From NCBI GenBank assembly GCA_964495375.1, contig CAZBWM010000031.1:5489-69488 (forward strand): DNA of 64,000 bases. Direction: 5' to 3'. This document shows, piece after piece, positions 1 through 8,901 of this stretch. Within the stretch, counting starts at the first letter, position 1; each line of letters begins with the position of its first letter. The notes under the pieces are model-generated. The model had not been told where the DNA came from, ran no database searches, and worked only from the letters and a program-made list of their open reading frames with translations. Origin of the DNA: JAIESQ01 sp964495375 (GTDB lineage: Bacteria; Planctomycetota; Planctomycetia; Pirellulales; JAEUIK01). The translations under genes were made by a program, and so were the position numbers.

Positions 1-942
1 CCCTTCGAAGTTGATCATGTGATTGCGATGGAACCCGCTGGCAATCCGCTGTTGGGGCGTGGCATCGGGGAGCAAGTCGCCGGCCAACTGTTCGATGGTG
101 AATTGATCGAAGGGCTGGTTACGATTGAAAGCGTCGATCACCCAGGCGCGCCAGCGCGTCATGTCGCGGCCGCTGTCGATGTGGTAGCCGTGCGTGTCGG
201 CGAACCGCGCCGCGTCGAGCCATTCGAGCGCCAGGCGCTCGCCATGATGAGGCGAGGCGAATAGCCGCTCGACAACGCGCTCGTAGGCGTCCGCACGATT
301 GTCGAGCAGAAAGGCGTCGATTTCGGCGACCGTCGGTGGCAAGCCGGTCAAGTCGAGCGTCAGGCGGCGGATGAGGGTTGCGCGATCCGCCTCGGCCGAA
401 GGGCGCAGCGCCGCCCGGTCCAACCGCGCCAAGATGAATTGGTCGATGGCCCCGCGCGGCCAATTGCTGTTGCTCACTGGCGGAGCCGCGGGGCGCTTCA
501 CCGGCTCGAAGGCCCAATGGCGACTGTGCTCCGCACCTTCGGCGATCCATTGCCGCAGCAGCTCGCGCTCAGCGGCGCTCAGTTGCTTGTTGCTGTCGGC
601 CGGCGGCATGCGGACCGCGGGGTCGTCGGCCGTCACGCGCGCGATCAGCTCACTTTTTTCAGGATGCGAGGGGACGATGGCGACGTTGCCCGACTCGAGC
701 TCGAGGCGCGACTCGTCCGGACGGTCGAGCCGCAACCCCGCTTGACGCGTCTCGGCATCGGGCCCATGACACTGGAAGCAGTTGTTCGAGAGGATCGGGC
801 GGATCTGGCGGTTGTAGTCGATTGACGTGGCTGGAGCCGCGGCGGCGGACGGTGCGTCATCGCCGCGCGCCGCGTTCGCAGTGCCGTGACTCGACAAGAC
901 GAGCGACAAACCGATTCCCGCCAGCAGCTTCTTGCGGAACAT
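1..942 (-). CDS. PSD1-family secreted cytochrome c protein (PSCyt1/DUF1549), C-terminus beyond window edge
   Basis: The reverse strand is open from an ATG at 942 to the window edge, 314 codons without a stop, so only the N-terminal part is present. It starts with MFRKKLLAGIGLSLVLSS, a signal peptide, then a heme c motif CFQCH at about residue 55 (planctomycete cytochrome C domain, PSCyt1) and the MPPADSNKQLS segment typical of that domain. From about residue 150 it runs into DUF1549 (PSCyt2) with GERLALEWLDAARFADTHGY and NQPFDQFTIEQLAGDLLPDA. The missing part should carry a second CxxCH and DUF1553. An in-frame ATG at 966 would add eight residues; I prefer 942 because the signal peptide then has normal length. 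Family members are thought to be periplasmic electron-transfer or polymer-oxidation proteins, usually paired with DUF1501 genes; the partner here would lie outside the window. Confidence 0.93.
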   Translation of the reverse strand, partial: MFRKKLLAGIGLSLVLSSHGTANAARGDDAPSAAAAPATSIDYNRQIRPILSNNCFQCHGPDAETRQAGLRLDRPDESRLELESGNVAIVPSHPEKSELIARVTADDPAVRMPPADSNKQLSAAERELLRQWIAEGAEHSRHWAFEPVKRPAAPPVSNSNWPRGAIDQFILARLDRAALRPSAEADRATLIRRLTLDLTGLPPTVAEIDAFLLDNRADAYERVVERLFASPHHGERLALEWLDAARFADTHGYHIDSGRDMTRWRAWVIDAFNRNQPFDQFTIEQLAGDLLPDATPQQRIASGFHRNHMINFEG

Positions 943-1314
943 CAAACAGCACTTCCCGTGTTTCATGGCTCGCCTTGGTGGGTCGGTCCCGATCGCTTTG
1001 GAAGGCTCCATCGTAGCCGACAATGGCAACCGTTTGGAGCAGAACCCGGTCGCTGGGGCGGGACGGTGTGAGCGTCACGAAAGTGGGTGGTAAATCGGCT
1101 GCGAGGGGGTACCACCGGGAAAAGTCCAATCGTTGGTGCTCTGGAGGGGATGTTACGAATCGCGTTCTGGCCTCGGATGTCGGCATGGGACGAGGAAGAA
1201 CCGTCGCGTAACCAACGGTTCGGCACGCGACCTGCCAGGAATTTCAGAAATTGTGGACACACTTTAATACTGCAATTCTCGCCATTTCATTGCTCGACAC
1301 TGCACTCCCTGATC
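943..1314 (-). other. Gene-free leader upstream of the partial cytochrome gene
   Basis: No credible ORF lies between the cytochrome start and the repeat array. A potential stem GGTGGTA/TACCACC pairs 1086-1092 with 1110-1116. If the promoter at 1841-1870 drives the cytochrome gene, this stretch is the proximal part of a roughly 900-nt 5' leader. I see no T-run terminator in it. Confidence 0.4.
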
Positions 1315-1680
1315 GCGCACCGCGTACGGGCGCTCGACCCGATCCGTTAACGATCGACTCGCGGGACCGTTGGGGGAGCAGCGACCTGGTGCGGTGATCT
1401 GGCTCTTGGCGCGCACCGCGTACGGGCGCTCGACCCGATCCGTCGAGCGATCGACTCGCGGGACCGTTGGGGGAGCAGCGATCTGGGGCGGCGTTTTCTC
1501 TCCGGGCGCGCACCGCGTACGGGCGCTCGACCCGATCCGTCGAGCGATTGACTCGCGGGACCGTTGGGGGAGCAGCGACCTGGTGCGGCGTTTTCTCTCG
1601 TTGCGCGCACCGCGTACGGGCGCTCGACCCGATCCGTTAACGATTGACTCGTGGGATCCTTGGGGGAGCAGCGATTCGCA
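1315..1680 (-). repeat. Tandem array A: four ~97-bp units
   Basis: Units begin at 1315, 1411, 1508 and 1605, a spacing of 96-97 bp. Each opens with GCGCACCGCGTACGGGCGCT, continues through CGACCCGATCCGT and GACTCG(C/T)GGGA, and ends in TTGGGGGAGCAGCGA. Conservation covers the whole unit, with most change in the last 20-25 bp. Units 2 and 3 contain a perfect inverted repeat CGCTCGAC/GTCGAGCG around a seven-base loop; units 1 and 4 have TTAACG at the right arm instead. A related array lies at 14023-14330. Short antisense ORFs across it change frame between units, so it is not a coding repeat. It lies between a predicted minus-strand promoter and the cytochrome gene. Confidence 0.9.
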
Positions 1681-1713
1681 TCAGGCGATCAGCCGACGCG
1701 CATGGTGAGCGCG

Positions 1714-1728
1714 GGAGTTTTTTACTCC
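1714..1728 (-). other. Conserved short hairpin beside array A
   Basis: GGAGT/ACTCC stem with a five-base T loop, inside the context AGCGCGGGAGTTT. The same context and a shorter GGAG/CTCC stem recur at 14411-14430 next to array B, at a similar position between array and promoter. There is no U-run on the 3' side in the minus direction, so it does not look like a standard intrinsic terminator. Confidence 0.5.
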
Positions 1729-1840
1729 TGTTTCTGAATGAATGGCACAGGTGGCTCGGCGGGCGCCGGCCACGGCAAACCACCCGGCTTGCCAAGCGGT
1801 ACGCCGACGCTCGGGCAAGGCCGCGGTGGTGGCACCCGAA

Positions 1841-1870
1841 ATTGTATACAAAAAATTGACCATTTGTCAA
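1841..1870 (-). promoter_or_regulatory. Predicted sigma-70-type promoter reading leftward into array A
   Basis: On the minus strand a perfect -35 TTGACA (1865-1870) is followed after 18 bp by TACAAT (1841-1846); an overlapping TATACA gives 16-bp spacing. The same core, including CCCTTGACAAATG and a TACAAT in the same register, recurs at 14509-14538. Expected transcription start is near 1834, giving a leader that crosses the hairpin and array A before the cytochrome ATG at 942. On the plus strand the same bases contain the inverted repeat TTGAC/GTCAA, so a protein-binding palindrome is an alternative reading. Confidence 0.55.
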
Positions 1871-2139
1871 GGGTCGCTCTGGAATTGGCACGCTCTAAAT
1901 TGCGGGAGCCGCGGGCGCCACGCGCGAACGGGATCGCGAAGCCCGCCTGGCGCGGAAGACACCGTTTGGCGAAGTTGCCGAGGCGGCCACAAACCTGACG
2001 CTTGCCCGGCGGGACGAATTGCTCATGCCCGGAGGGGCCGGCTGTAAACTTCGGCGAATCCGTTGGTTATGCTAAGGCTCTCAACGCCGCTGATCGGCGA
2101 TTTTTCAGGCACGACCCAATCGCATTCGTCGAGCCGAAC

Positions 2140-3909
2140 ATGACCGAATCGGGCAAAATCGAGGCGACAATTCCACCGCACGAGCGGGGCTTCTGCCCTG
2201 TCTGTGGTTTCCACGGATGGGAGGGCTTCGTCGGCGAAGACTACGACGACTGCCCCTGTTGCGGCGTCGACTTTTGTCAGTTCACGCCCGGCCCGGACGA
2301 TCCAACGGAATTCCGCGCCGCTTGGCTAGCGCGAAATGGGCTCACCGCCACCAACCTGGCGCAACTGGTCGACAACCTGGGTGTTACGCCGGAGCGGCCC
2401 GATTCGTGGCCGCCGGTGATGTACGCCGCGGCGCTGGGCCGGCTGGATGAGGCCACGGCGCTATTGGCCGCCGGAGCCGACATCAACGCGAGCGATGCAT
2501 TTGGCGAGACGGCTTTGCATTGTGCTGTGGCGCGCAACCAAGCGCATCTTGTCGGCTGGCTGCTCGAACGTGGGGCCGACGCGCGAGAGACCGAAACGAT
2601 CGACCTGCGAAACGAGCGTCCGGAGCGAGGCGACTGGCATTCGGAGTATTTTTATTGGCAGGGCGTGTTGATCGCCTCGCGATCTGCCCCAGGTCCACTG
2701 CACTGGGCCGCCGCGCTCGGCAACCGCGCGATCGTGCGTTTGCTCATTGAGCATGGCGCGGACGTCAAGTCGCGAAACCAGGCTGGCCAGACGGCGCTGT
2801 TCTTTGCTGCTGCGGGCGGACATCCTGAGGTCGTTAGCGAGCTGCTCAGCGGCGGCGCCGACGTTCATGTCGCCGATGAGTTTGGGGTCACCGCCCTCTT
2901 GGTGGCAGCGACTTTCGGCCAGGCGGCGATCGTGCTGCAACTGCTGGGCGCCGGAGCAACCGCCGATGTTTACGACGGGCGGGGCGAGGGGCCGCTCACG
3001 CGGCTCATCGAAAGCACCAAGTCGTCGACAGAGCCATTGCACGAGGCGGTCGCCGCGCTCGTTGAGCACGGTGCCGATGTGAATGCGGCGAACCGCGATC
3101 GCGACACTCCGATTTGTTGCGCGATCGTTAAGAACGACATTGATCTTGTGCGGCAGTTGCTTGCTTTGGGGGCCGATCCTCGACGGCGCGCCGGCGGTCA
3201 ACTCTTCTCCCCCAGGCAGCTGGATGCGATGGAGGTCGATCCCGATTCGGCTGCGGCGTTTCGCCGGCTCTGTCGCGAGCCAGCAGCCACCGATGCAAGT
3301 TGCGTCCCGCTGCTAGGAGCCATGTTTGTCGACGACGACGCACTCCGTGCGCTCGTGGTCGAGGAACTGCTGGCGGCCGGCGCCGAAGTCGACGCGCGCG
3401 GCGGATACCTTTCCAAGACTCCGCTGCTCGCCGCCATGTCAGAACGCCATCTGGATAGCGCTGAACGCTTGCTCAAAGCGGGCGCCGATCCCAATGTGAT
3501 TGATGACCTGGGAATGACCGCGCTAATCTGGGCGGCTCGTTGGAGCCCCGAAGCAGTACGGCTTCTCTTGGCACATGGCGCCGACGCCCGGCGCGTGGGG
3601 GCAGACGGAATGACCGCGCTGTATTGCGCGCGGTCGACTGAATCGGTGCGACTACTGGTCGCCGCCGGCGCTCCCATCGTTGAGCTCCGCAGCGATGACT
3701 CCACCAGACTGATCCGAGCAGTGGTGGATGGCGATCGTGAAATGGTCGCTTGTCTGCTGGAACTCGGCGCCGATCCAACCCGGCAACACGGTACTTGGGG
3801 CTCGGCCATCGATACTGCGCGAGTGCGCGGCGACCAGGGGATGCTCGACTTGTTGCGCGGCGCCATTCGCCCGGACGAACCCAAATTCGGCGGGCTGCTG
3901 GGCCGGTGA
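2140..3909 (+). CDS. Zinc-ribbon/ankyrin-repeat protein
   Basis: Predicted cytoplasmic protein of 589 residues. The N-terminus carries a four-cysteine zinc-ribbon-like pair, CPVCG near residue 16 and CPCCG near residue 36. From about residue 85 there are roughly a dozen ankyrin repeats with the usual core, for example GETALHCAVARNQAHLVGWL and GQTALFFAAAGGHPEVV, running nearly to the C-terminus. Ankyrin arrays bind protein partners; no enzymatic domain is visible. I chose ATG 2140 because the reading frame upstream (from 2002) has low-complexity, non-conserved-looking residues before the MTESGK start; the ribosome site is weak. It stands alone between the array A module and the fusion gene at 4198. 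Confidence 0.88.
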   Translation: MTESGKIEATIPPHERGFCPVCGFHGWEGFVGEDYDDCPCCGVDFCQFTPGPDDPTEFRAAWLARNGLTATNLAQLVDNLGVTPERPDSWPPVMYAAALGRLDEATALLAAGADINASDAFGETALHCAVARNQAHLVGWLLERGADARETETIDLRNERPERGDWHSEYFYWQGVLIASRSAPGPLHWAAALGNRAIVRLLIEHGADVKSRNQAGQTALFFAAAGGHPEVVSELLSGGADVHVADEFGVTALLVAATFGQAAIVLQLLGAGATADVYDGRGEGPLTRLIESTKSSTEPLHEAVAALVEHGADVNAANRDRDTPICCAIVKNDIDLVRQLLALGADPRRRAGGQLFSPRQLDAMEVDPDSAAAFRRLCREPAATDASCVPLLGAMFVDDDALRALVVEELLAAGAEVDARGGYLSKTPLLAAMSERHLDSAERLLKAGADPNVIDDLGMTALIWAARWSPEAVRLLLAHGADARRVGADGMTALYCARSTESVRLLVAAGAPIVELRSDDSTRLIRAVVDGDREMVACLLELGADPTRQHGTWGSAIDTARVRGDQGMLDLLRGAIRPDEPKFGGLLGR

Positions 3910-4081
3910 TCAGTGGCTTGTTCGACAGCAAACTCGGGCGTGGCTTCGCGCATTCCTCCGTGCGCGTAGAAGTCGACGACAGGTTCGTCGAAGTTGACAT
4001 GGCGACCCTCGTCGTCGCGCCAATCGATGCGGGCGAAAACCTCGCGGCGGGGCTTCCTCACACCTCAGACTCGTCGACGAG
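3910..4081 (-). pseudogene. Possible gene remnant (about 57 codons)
   Basis: On the minus strand an open segment reads LVDESEVRKPRREVFARIDW followed by RDDEGRHVNFDEPVVDFYAH, with protein-like composition and the GC-rich third positions of its neighbours. It is preceded by an in-frame TAA (4082-4084) and runs into the antisense of the ankyrin gene. There is no start codon with a ribosome site. It could be the tail of a decayed gene interrupted by the ankyrin gene, or chance coding potential in a GC-rich antisense frame. I do not recognise the family. Confidence 0.3.
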
Positions 4082-4197
4082 TTACCAGAACATTTCAAGC
4101 AAGTTTGTGCGCGGTACGGCGGTCATTAAACTGGGAGCCATGAACCGCGATGTGCGCCCTTGCGTAGTCCCCCCTGATTGTCGTGAAAAAAAGGCCC

Positions 4198-7100
4198 ATG
4201 ATAACTGCTCGCTGGTATTTGCTATTGGTGTTGTTGATCGCCCGCTTCGGTTCGGCGGTTCGCGCGGAGGAACCGCCGCTCTTTGATCGGCAGAATCTCG
4301 TCGCCTGGTGCATCGTGCCGTTCGACGCCTCGCGCCGCTCGCCCGAGGAGCGCGCCAAGATGCTCGATGAGCTCGGCCTGCATCAATTTGCGTACGATTG
4401 GCGCGACGAGCACATTCCCGAGTTCGACGAAGAAGTCGCCGCCTGTGCGCGGCATAACGTGCGCATCGTCGCCTGGTGGATGGCGGGTGCCGAACTGAAC
4501 GAAACGAATCGAAAGATTCTGGACGTTGTCCGCCGCCACAAATTGAAAATGCAGTTCTGGGTGCTGGTCGGCGATCCTGACACGAACTTGCTGCAAGCCG
4601 AGAAGGTGCGCGTGTGCGCCGAAGCGATTCGGCCGTTGGCGGTCGAAGCCGCCGGGCTCGATTGTCAGGTGGGGCTCTACAACCACGGCGGCTGGTTTGG
4701 CGAGCCCGAGAATCAGCTCGCCATTCTCAAGGCGATTGAACTGCCGAATGTCGGGCTGGTCTACAACCTGCATCATGGTCACGGGCATCTCGATCGCTTT
4801 GCCGCGCTGTTGACCCAGATCAAGCCGCACTTGCTGGCCCTGAACATCAACGGCATGAATCCGCGCGGCGATGAGCAGGGACAAAAGATTCTGCCCGTCG
4901 GCGCTGGCCAGCTCGACCTCGAACTGTTGCGCACGATTCGCGACAGCGGTTACGCCGGGCCGATCGGCGTGTTGAATCACACCGATCTCGACGCCCGGGC
5001 CAGGTTGGCCGACAACCTGGCTGGTCTTGATTGGCTCGTCAAACAATTGCGTGGCGAAGCGGCCGGCCCACTGCCCAAGATGGAGACGTACACACCGCCT
5101 GCCGCGGACGCGCCAGCTCTGCCGGTCCCGGTTCCGTCTGTGCCGCCAACGGCCCCATCCCCGAGCGACGACCAGTCGCGGACCGATGAAGCTACGATCC
5201 AGCAATTGGTTGCCGACGCGGCCGCGCAAGGAGACGCCGCGCGCGGCGCCGCGGCGTTCGCATCGGCGAAGTTCGCCTGCCTGACTTGCCACAAGGTGGG
5301 AACCGACGGCGCGGCGATCGGGCCTGAGCTGACTAGGATCGGGATCGATCGCTGCGCTGAAGAGCTCGCCGAATCGCTGCTGTGGCCCCAGCGTCGCGTG
5401 CGTCCTGAATACGTCGCCTGGTCGCTGGTGACCGACGACGGCACCGTCCATCAAGGTTATCTCGTGGGCGAAGATGGCGAGCACGTCAAGCTGCGCGAAT
5501 CGAGCAGCGGACAGGTCGTGTCGCTTGCCAAGTCGGCAATTGAGGAGCGGCTGCAAATCGGCACGCTTATGCCCGAGGGGTTGGCCGCCGCGATGTCGGC
5601 TGCCGAGCGCCGTGACGTGCTGCGATTTCTGATCGAGCTGGGTCGCGAAGGGATCGATAGCACGCGACTGTTGGCCGAACATTCGGCCGCGACGACGTTT
5701 CCTTATGAGTTCGCGCCGCTTGTGCCCGGCCACTGGCGCCACGCCGGCGAGCGAGTGAATCGCAATCGGCTCTACGATTTTTATGCGAAGGAGGCCGACT
5801 ACTTTCGCGACGTGCGGCCGCAGCCGAAGATTCTGCCCGCCTATCCCGGCCTGGACGGTGGTCGCTACGGGCATTGGGGCAATCAGGACGAGGCGGTCTG
5901 GAGCGACGACCGCTGGAACGCGATGGATTGCGGAAGCGTGCGCTGTGGCATTGTGAACGTCGGCGACCAGCCAATCGCGCGCGGCATCTGCGTGCGGCTG
6001 CCAGGCCCCGAGCGACTTGCGGCCTGCTTCGATCCGGGCACATTGACGTATCGCGCGGTGTGGCAGGGAGATTTCGTGAAGTACAGCGCTGTGCGGCACG
6101 GGTTCGTCGAAGGGCTCACACCGGCCGGCGCGCCGGTCGAATTCGATGGTGGCGCGACACCAACCGCGCCGTTTCGCTATCGTGGTTACTACCGCAGCGG
6201 TGAGCAGGTGATCTTCAGCTACGATATCGGCGGAGAGCACTATCTCGACGCTCCGCAGGTCGAAGCCGGGGGTTTCAAGCGTGTCGTCGCGCTGGCGGCA
6301 GAGCATCCGCTGCGCAATTACCTCAGCGGCGGCCCTGCTCAGTGGGGCGAGGTGCTGGTAACCAAGGGGAAACTCGGCACGGGCCTCGGCTATGTCGTCG
6401 ACACAATTACCGCGCCGACGCTGAACCCGTGGAACGCCCTGTTCTTTTTTGGTGGCCACGACTTTCTGCCGGACGGATCTGCCATGCTCTGCACGATGCA
6501 TGGCGATGTGTGGCACGTCACCGGGCTCGACGATAAGCTCGAGCGCGTTCGTTGGAAACGCTTCGCGGCCGGCCTGCATCATCCGCAAGGGCTGGTCGTC
6601 GCTGACGGACAGATCTACGTGCTGGGCCGCAATCAAATCACCCGACTGCATGATACCAACGACGACGACGAAGCCGATTTCTACGAGTGCTTCAGCACCG
6701 CGTTTGAAACGTCGACGGCCGGGCACGATTTCATCTGCGGACTCGAACGTGATTCGTCGGGAGCCTTCTACACGGCCAGCGGCAATCAGGGGTTGTTGCG
6801 CATTTCGCCCGACGGCGCTCAGGCCGAGGTGCTGGCCACCGGCTTTCGCAACCCCGATGGCTTGGGCCTGTTGCCCGACGGCTCGATCACGGTTCCTTGC
6901 AGCGAAGGTGAGTGGACTGCCACGTCGATGATCTGCCTGGTTCCTCCGGCGCGCGCGGACGCTCAGTCGGCCGCCGCCGTGCCGCATTATGGCTATCGTG
7001 GCCCGCAGAACGGAGTGGTGCCGCAACTGCCGCTCGTCTATTTGCCGCGCGGCGTCGACAACTCCAGCGGCGGTCAGACCTTCGTGTCGAGCAACAAGTG

Positions 7101-8190
7101 GGGGCCGTCGGCCGGCGCGATCGTGCATCTCTCGTACGGCGCGGGCACGTACTTCTTGTTGTTGCGCGACGAAGTGCGTGGGCAAGCGCAAGGAGCAATT
7201 GTGCCGATGCCGGGGGACTTCGCCTCGGGGCCGCACCGCGGACGCTTCCACCCCCTCGATGGTCAGTTTTATGTCACCGGCATGAATGGCTGGGGGACGT
7301 ACACCCACAGTGATGGTTCGTTCGAACGCGTCCGCTACACGGGCAAAACTGTGCAACTGCCGACCGGTTTTCACGTTCACGAGAATGGTGTATTGCTCAC
7401 GTTCTCGCAGCCGGTTGATCGCGCGGTTGCCGGCGCTGCTTCGCGGCAGTTCGCGCAGGCCTGGAACTATCGTTATAGCTCGGCGTATGGTTCGGCCGAG
7501 TACTCGCCGTCGCACGCCGGCGCGGTCGGCCACGATCGGCTCACGATTGCCGGCGCGCACGTAGTGGGGGATGGGCATCGCCTGTTTCTCGAATTGCCTG
7601 AATTGCAGCCAACAAACCAGTTGCATCTGCGCTTGCAAGTCGGCGCGCAAGATGCGCAAGAATTGTTTCTGACCGTCCACGCGCTCGACGCGCCGTTTAC
7701 CGGCTTCGACGGCTACCAACTGCGCGAGAAGACAATCGCCGCGCACCCGATGCTGGCCGATCTTGCGGCGCTCGCTCATCCGCCTGAGCCGAATCCGTGG
7801 CGTAACCCACTCCCTAATGCCCATCCGCTCTCAGTCGAGGCGGGCAAGAATCTCACGTTCGCTACCCGTACAATCACTGCCCGGCCGGGCGAAACGATCG
7901 CGCTCTCATTCAAGAACCCCGATGTCGTGCCGCACAACTGGGTGCTGATCAAGCCGGGTGCGCTGGCCCACGTGGGGGCCGCGGTCAACCGTCTGGTGGC
8001 CGATCCCGAGGCAGCGCGACGCCAGTATGTGCCGGCGAGTGCAGACGTGCTGGCATATACCGACATTACGACTCCCGGGGATTCGACGACCATTTACTTC
8101 ACCGCGCCCGACGCGCCGGGCCGCTATCCGTATCTTTGTTCGTTCCCCGGACATTGGATGGTGATGAACGGACAGTTGATCGTCGAGTAA
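4198..8190 (+). CDS. Secreted multidomain fusion: TIM barrel, PVC-type cytochrome c, DUF6797/propeller, cupredoxin
   Basis: Large exported protein of 1330 residues. After a signal peptide (MITARWYLLLVLLIARF) come a sugar-phosphate-isomerase-like TIM barrel (about 28-281, with GLYNHGGW and NLHHGHGH metal-site-like segments), a Pro-rich linker, a heme c motif CLTCHK at about 361 followed by the PVC-type heme-domain tail, a DUF6797-like region (about 558-650, NQDEAVWSDDRWN), a sorbosone-dehydrogenase-like beta-propeller (about 735-1035), and a C-terminal azurin/plastocyanin-like domain (about 1215-1330). Copper ligands are visible as His1246 (VVPHNW), Cys1314, His1319 and Met1321 or 1323. ATG 4198 has AAAAGG just upstream; an in-frame GTG lies at 4183. 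The arrangement suggests sugar oxidation or isomerisation coupled to heme and copper electron transfer in the periplasm; that role is inferred. Confidence 0.92.
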   Translation: MITARWYLLLVLLIARFGSAVRAEEPPLFDRQNLVAWCIVPFDASRRSPEERAKMLDELGLHQFAYDWRDEHIPEFDEEVAACARHNVRIVAWWMAGAELNETNRKILDVVRRHKLKMQFWVLVGDPDTNLLQAEKVRVCAEAIRPLAVEAAGLDCQVGLYNHGGWFGEPENQLAILKAIELPNVGLVYNLHHGHGHLDRFAALLTQIKPHLLALNINGMNPRGDEQGQKILPVGAGQLDLELLRTIRDSGYAGPIGVLNHTDLDARARLADNLAGLDWLVKQLRGEAAGPLPKMETYTPPAADAPALPVPVPSVPPTAPSPSDDQSRTDEATIQQLVADAAAQGDAARGAAAFASAKFACLTCHKVGTDGAAIGPELTRIGIDRCAEELAESLLWPQRRVRPEYVAWSLVTDDGTVHQGYLVGEDGEHVKLRESSSGQVVSLAKSAIEERLQIGTLMPEGLAAAMSAAERRDVLRFLIELGREGIDSTRLLAEHSAATTFPYEFAPLVPGHWRHAGERVNRNRLYDFYAKEADYFRDVRPQPKILPAYPGLDGGRYGHWGNQDEAVWSDDRWNAMDCGSVRCGIVNVGDQPIARGICVRLPGPERLAACFDPGTLTYRAVWQGDFVKYSAVRHGFVEGLTPAGAPVEFDGGATPTAPFRYRGYYRSGEQVIFSYDIGGEHYLDAPQVEAGGFKRVVALAAEHPLRNYLSGGPAQWGEVLVTKGKLGTGLGYVVDTITAPTLNPWNALFFFGGHDFLPDGSAMLCTMHGDVWHVTGLDDKLERVRWKRFAAGLHHPQGLVVADGQIYVLGRNQITRLHDTNDDDEADFYECFSTAFETSTAGHDFICGLERDSSGAFYTASGNQGLLRISPDGAQAEVLATGFRNPDGLGLLPDGSITVPCSEGEWTATSMICLVPPARADAQSAAAVPHYGYRGPQNGVVPQLPLVYLPRGVDNSSGGQTFVSSNKWGPSAGAIVHLSYGAGTYFLLLRDEVRGQAQGAIVPMPGDFASGPHRGRFHPLDGQFYVTGMNGWGTYTHSDGSFERVRYTGKTVQLPTGFHVHENGVLLTFSQPVDRAVAGAASRQFAQAWNYRYSSAYGSAEYSPSHAGAVGHDRLTIAGAHVVGDGHRLFLELPELQPTNQLHLRLQVGAQDAQELFLTVHALDAPFTGFDGYQLREKTIAAHPMLADLAALAHPPEPNPWRNPLPNAHPLSVEAGKNLTFATRTITARPGETIALSFKNPDVVPHNWVLIKPGALAHVGAAVNRLVADPEAARRQYVPASADVLAYTDITTPGDSTTIYFTAPDAPGRYPYLCSFPGHWMVMNGQLIVE

Positions 8191-8823
8191 AGCACATTCG
8201 ATTTCCAAATGACGGGCGAGCGCGCGCTGAGTCGTCTGTCAGCGGTTCGTGTCGGCCAGACTTGGTCACGGGAATTGCCCCCTTTTGGCGAACTATTGCT
8301 ATTCGAATGGCAATCGAGCAGCGCCGCGAACGCATGCGCGAAAGCCAAGTCGACTGATGCAGAATTGACCAATGCGATCGATTGCGACACATGCGAATCG
8401 GTCACACGAAGCGCGGCGATGAGCGACGCGCTCGCTGCAATTCGACGGAATTTTCGCGCGATTCTACGATACGTCTTCACTTCTCCGTCGGTTCAGTTTC
8501 TTCGCTAGAGCACCCCTGGCATAAGAAGTGCTCTCGCTCACCAGCACTGCGCCTCGTAGTGGGTCGATTTGCCGTGCCAGTCGGCAGGTCAACCGCACGC
8601 CACGGCCGAGCCAGGCGGCCTGCACGATCAGGCTGCTGTGCAATTCGGCCGCCGTGCTATCAGGCGGCTGTGCTATTCGGCGGATAGCGCAGTTTTGGCG
8701 CGCGGAATCTTCGCAGGGGTGAACTGGCTTCTTCAGGTTGCCCCAACTCTCAGTAAATCGAACCTCGCGATCTCGCTTCCTGACGGAGCGCGGCGAGGTC
8801 TTCGTAACGAAGGGAATCCCGCC
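8191..8823 (+). other. Gene-free stretch
   Basis: Intergenic between two plus-strand genes. No ORF with a ribosome site and no clear terminator hairpin with a T-run is visible. A short imperfect direct repeat around GTGCTATCAGGCGGC and GTGCTATTCGGCGGA lies at about 8655-8690. Confidence 0.4.
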
Positions 8824-8901
8824 TTGGCTGAATCCATCTTCACGCGCAAGCACGCTCGAACTCCTCGTCATCGCGCGCTGGCGATCCACAGCCTGCGGCA
8901 C

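Noticed and set aside
1347..1610. Repetitive minus-strand ORFs in array A as a repeat protein
   Set aside because: Unit length is not a multiple of three throughout and the frame shifts between units; Arg/Ser/Pro composition is that of non-coding GC-rich DNA.
1315..1680. Array A as a CRISPR
   Set aside because: Whole ~97-bp units are conserved, there are no unique spacers, and no cas genes are in the window.
4222..7824. 1200-codon open frame antisense to the fusion gene
   Set aside because: High third-position GC keeps the antisense frame open; the sense strand has recognisable domains throughout and the antisense product has Arg/Gln-rich shadow composition.
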